The notes beneath the pieces are model-generated. The model made no database searches. It had not been told where the DNA came from and saw only the letters and a program-made list of their open reading frames with translations. Below are positions 6,858-8,381 of a stretch of 8,381 nucleotides of DNA, in pieces. Position 1 is the first letter of the stretch, and every line of letters starts with the position of its first letter. Both the position numbers and the translations under genes were made by a program. This stretch comes from Lysobacterales bacterium (lineage in GTDB: Bacteria; Pseudomonadota; Gammaproteobacteria; Xanthomonadales; SZUA-36): NCBI GenBank assembly GCA_009692275.1, contig SHZL01000116.1:1-8381 (forward strand). The letters run 5' to 3'.

Positions 6858-7002
6858 GATGGAATCCCGCGAATTATCGCTATCGGTTGGAAGACTAAGG
6901 CTTTCAGTACAAATGCATTGCTACAAACTGGCGTCTCCGCAAGGAAAAGTCAATGCGCCCGGGACGTGCGCGGCTGAGTCTTTGGCGCCGAAGGCGGTTA
7001 GA
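6858..7002. promoter_or_regulatory. Divergent intergenic region between gabD and the second class V aminotransferase
   Basis: This 145-bp gap must hold start signals for both flanking genes. For the minus strand, TTGACT (6947-6952) is a good -35 match but no convincing -10 follows at standard spacing. For the plus strand, TAGAAT (6999-7004) is a five-of-six -10 match without a recognisable -35. A direct repeat TACAAA occurs at 6908-6913 and 6922-6927, 14 bp apart, around an ATGCAT palindrome; it could be a regulator site but I cannot name one. Individual boxes are tentative. Confidence 0.3.
6991..6997 (+). promoter_or_regulatory. Ribosome-binding site deciding the start of the 7003 gene
   Basis: AAGGCGG differs from the consensus AAGGAGG by one base and lies 5 nt before the in-frame ATG at 7003. 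The next in-frame ATG, at 7012, would be 14 nt away from it, with only GGGG closer. This favours 7003 as the start. Confidence 0.5.
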
Positions 7003-8381
7003 ATGGGGTCTATGAGCCAGATTCCGCCACTGACGTTCGAATTCCTGCGCAACCAGGTGGTCGGTGCAGATGCACCGGTAACGACGCCTTACGGCGAGCG
7101 CCTGATGGTGTATGCCGACTATACCGCATCGGGCCGCTGCCTCACGCTGGTGGAGCGTTACCTGCAAAACCTGCAGCGCATCTATGCCAATTCACACACT
7201 GAAGATGACATCAGCGGCCGCTCGATGACCCACCTGCTGGAGGAAGCGCAAGGGGCCATTAAGAGATCAGTCAATGCCGGGCCCAAAGGCCGCATTGTGC
7301 CGGTGGGCAGCGGTGCTACCGGCGCCATCGACAAATTCCAGCAAATCATTGGCGTGATGCTGCCACCGGCGACCCGTTTGAGCTTGAGCCAGTTGCTGGA
7401 CGGCGCTTTGGGCAGCGCCGCCAGGAAAAACTTTGAGGACCATGTCTGCGCCCATCAGCCGGTGGTCTTCGTGGGGCCTTACGAGCATCATTCCAACGAA
7501 ATATCCTGGCGGGAAGGTCTCGCATCCGTGGTTGAAGTGAGGCTGAGTGACGCCGGCAATATCGACCTTGGGCATCTTGAAGAACTGTTGCAGGACCCGG
7601 CTTACCAGGGGCGCATGCGCATCGGTTCCTTTTCCGCCGCATCGAATGTGACGGGTATGCGCGCACCCGTGCATGAAATTGCTGCGCTTTTGCACCGCTA
7701 CGGCGCCATAGCCTGCTTTGACTATGCCGCCAGCGCGCCGTATGTCGAAATCAATATGAACCCCGCTCCGGGTCGTTACGCAGGCGATGCCGCGCTGGAT
7801 GCCATCTTCATTTCCCCGCACAAATTTCTCGGCGGCCCCGGTTCAACCGGTGTGTTGGTATTTAACGAGAGCCTGTATCACAGCGAGTTGCCACCCAGTG
7901 TCAGCGCGGGCGGAACCGTCGATTACGTAGGGCCCACCAGCCAGGACTTTATTCGTGATGTCGAGGAACGTGAAAAACCCGGCACTCCCGGGGTACTGCA
8001 AATCCTCAAGGCCGGACTGGCTTTTGAAATCAAGGACCGGATGGGTGTTGCGGCCATCGAACGGCGTGAAAAGGAATTGTTACACCGCGTGTTTGCGCGC
8101 TGGCAGGCCAACCCGGATATCAAGATACTGGGTAACCCCGACCCGGATCTTCGCGTCAGTATCATTTCGTTCAACCTGAAAGATCACCGCAGTACGTATC
8201 TGCACCCGAAGTTCGTCACGACCCTGCTCAATGACCTGTTCGGCATCCAGTCGCGGGCCGGCTGTTCCTGTGCCGGCCCTTACGGGCACCGCTTGCTGGG
8301 CATTGGCCTGGAACGGTCCGCGCAGTACCGCAAATGGATCACCAGGGGGTTTTCCGGGATAAAGCCGGGCTGGTGCCGTAT
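7003..8381 (+). CDS. Class V aminotransferase-fold PLP enzyme with a C-S-C active-site-like motif (partial, runs off the window)
   Basis: The frame is open from 7003 to the window end, giving at least 459 codons and no stop. It is a NifS/SufS-fold PLP enzyme: VYADYTASGR near the N-terminus, YANSHTEDD, PVGSGATGAIDKF, GPYEHHSNEISWRE (H162/H163, the stacking histidine region), CFDYAASAP (D240, PLP nitrogen contact), SPHKFLGGPGSTG (K274, Schiff-base lysine) and RAGCSCAGPYGH (C421 and C423) at the place where group II cysteine desulfurases have RAG..CA. The candidate reaction is removal of sulfur or selenium from cysteine-like substrates, but this lineage is longer than SufS and I know of no characterised member. 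Start: AAGGCGG supports ATG 7003; ATG 7012 is the alternative (subtract three from residue numbers). It differs clearly in sequence from the class V enzyme at 90-1319, so the two are not recent duplicates. The C-terminus lies outside the window. Confidence 0.88.
   Translation, partial: MGSMSQIPPLTFEFLRNQVVGADAPVTTPYGERLMVYADYTASGRCLTLVERYLQNLQRIYANSHTEDDISGRSMTHLLEEAQGAIKRSVNAGPKGRIVPVGSGATGAIDKFQQIIGVMLPPATRLSLSQLLDGALGSAARKNFEDHVCAHQPVVFVGPYEHHSNEISWREGLASVVEVRLSDAGNIDLGHLEELLQDPAYQGRMRIGSFSAASNVTGMRAPVHEIAALLHRYGAIACFDYAASAPYVEINMNPAPGRYAGDAALDAIFISPHKFLGGPGSTGVLVFNESLYHSELPPSVSAGGTVDYVGPTSQDFIRDVEEREKPGTPGVLQILKAGLAFEIKDRMGVAAIERREKELLHRVFARWQANPDIKILGNPDPDLRVSIISFNLKDHRSTYLHPKFVTTLLNDLFGIQSRAGCSCAGPYGHRLLGIGLERSAQYRKWITRGFSGIKPGWCR

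Noticed and set aside
7267..7821. Minus-strand open frame of 184 codons
   Set aside because: Antisense to the class V aminotransferase starting at 7003, whose PLP motifs continue through this stretch.

Overview
The window reads as a chromosomal segment of a fairly GC-rich proteobacterium. A gammaproteobacterium is the best guess, because CysD, GabD, YefM and YoeB all resemble their E. coli counterparts closely and the sulfate-activation genes include a fused cysNC. This placement rests on reading protein motifs, not on a database search. There are seven protein-coding genes (one cut by the window edge) and one gene remnant. No rRNA, tRNA, CRISPR array, transposase or integrase was seen.

Left part (1-2322): a class V aminotransferase of the cysteine-desulfurase-like VC1184 type (90-1319, minus) lies directly downstream of a complete yefM-yoeB toxin-antitoxin module (1345-1847, minus). 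A promoter whose -10 box sits inside a TGTACA-core palindrome precedes yefM. The three genes are so close that they probably share a transcript. Just behind that promoter, on the plus strand, is the C-terminal third of an O-methyltransferase whose N-terminal part is missing, so this looks like a rearrangement scar.

Middle part (2340-5336): cysD and a fused cysNC (minus strand, 1-nt overlap) encode sulfate activation: ATP sulfurylase, its GTPase subunit and APS kinase, which together make PAPS. A long imperfect hairpin separates the convergent ends of cysNC and the methyltransferase remnant. A degenerate palindromic repeat lies between gabD and cysD.

Right part (5373-8381): a gabD-type succinate-semialdehyde dehydrogenase (minus) is divergent from a second, different class V aminotransferase (plus, from 7003) that runs off the window. 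That enzyme has a C-S-C motif where cysteine desulfurases carry their active-site cysteine.

Most of the window is ordinary metabolism. The points that merit a second look are the toxin-antitoxin module leading into a metabolic gene next to a truncated methyltransferase, and the two PLP enzymes flanking the sulfate-activation genes, one with and one without a candidate sulfur-carrying cysteine. I did not find a convincing new multi-gene system.
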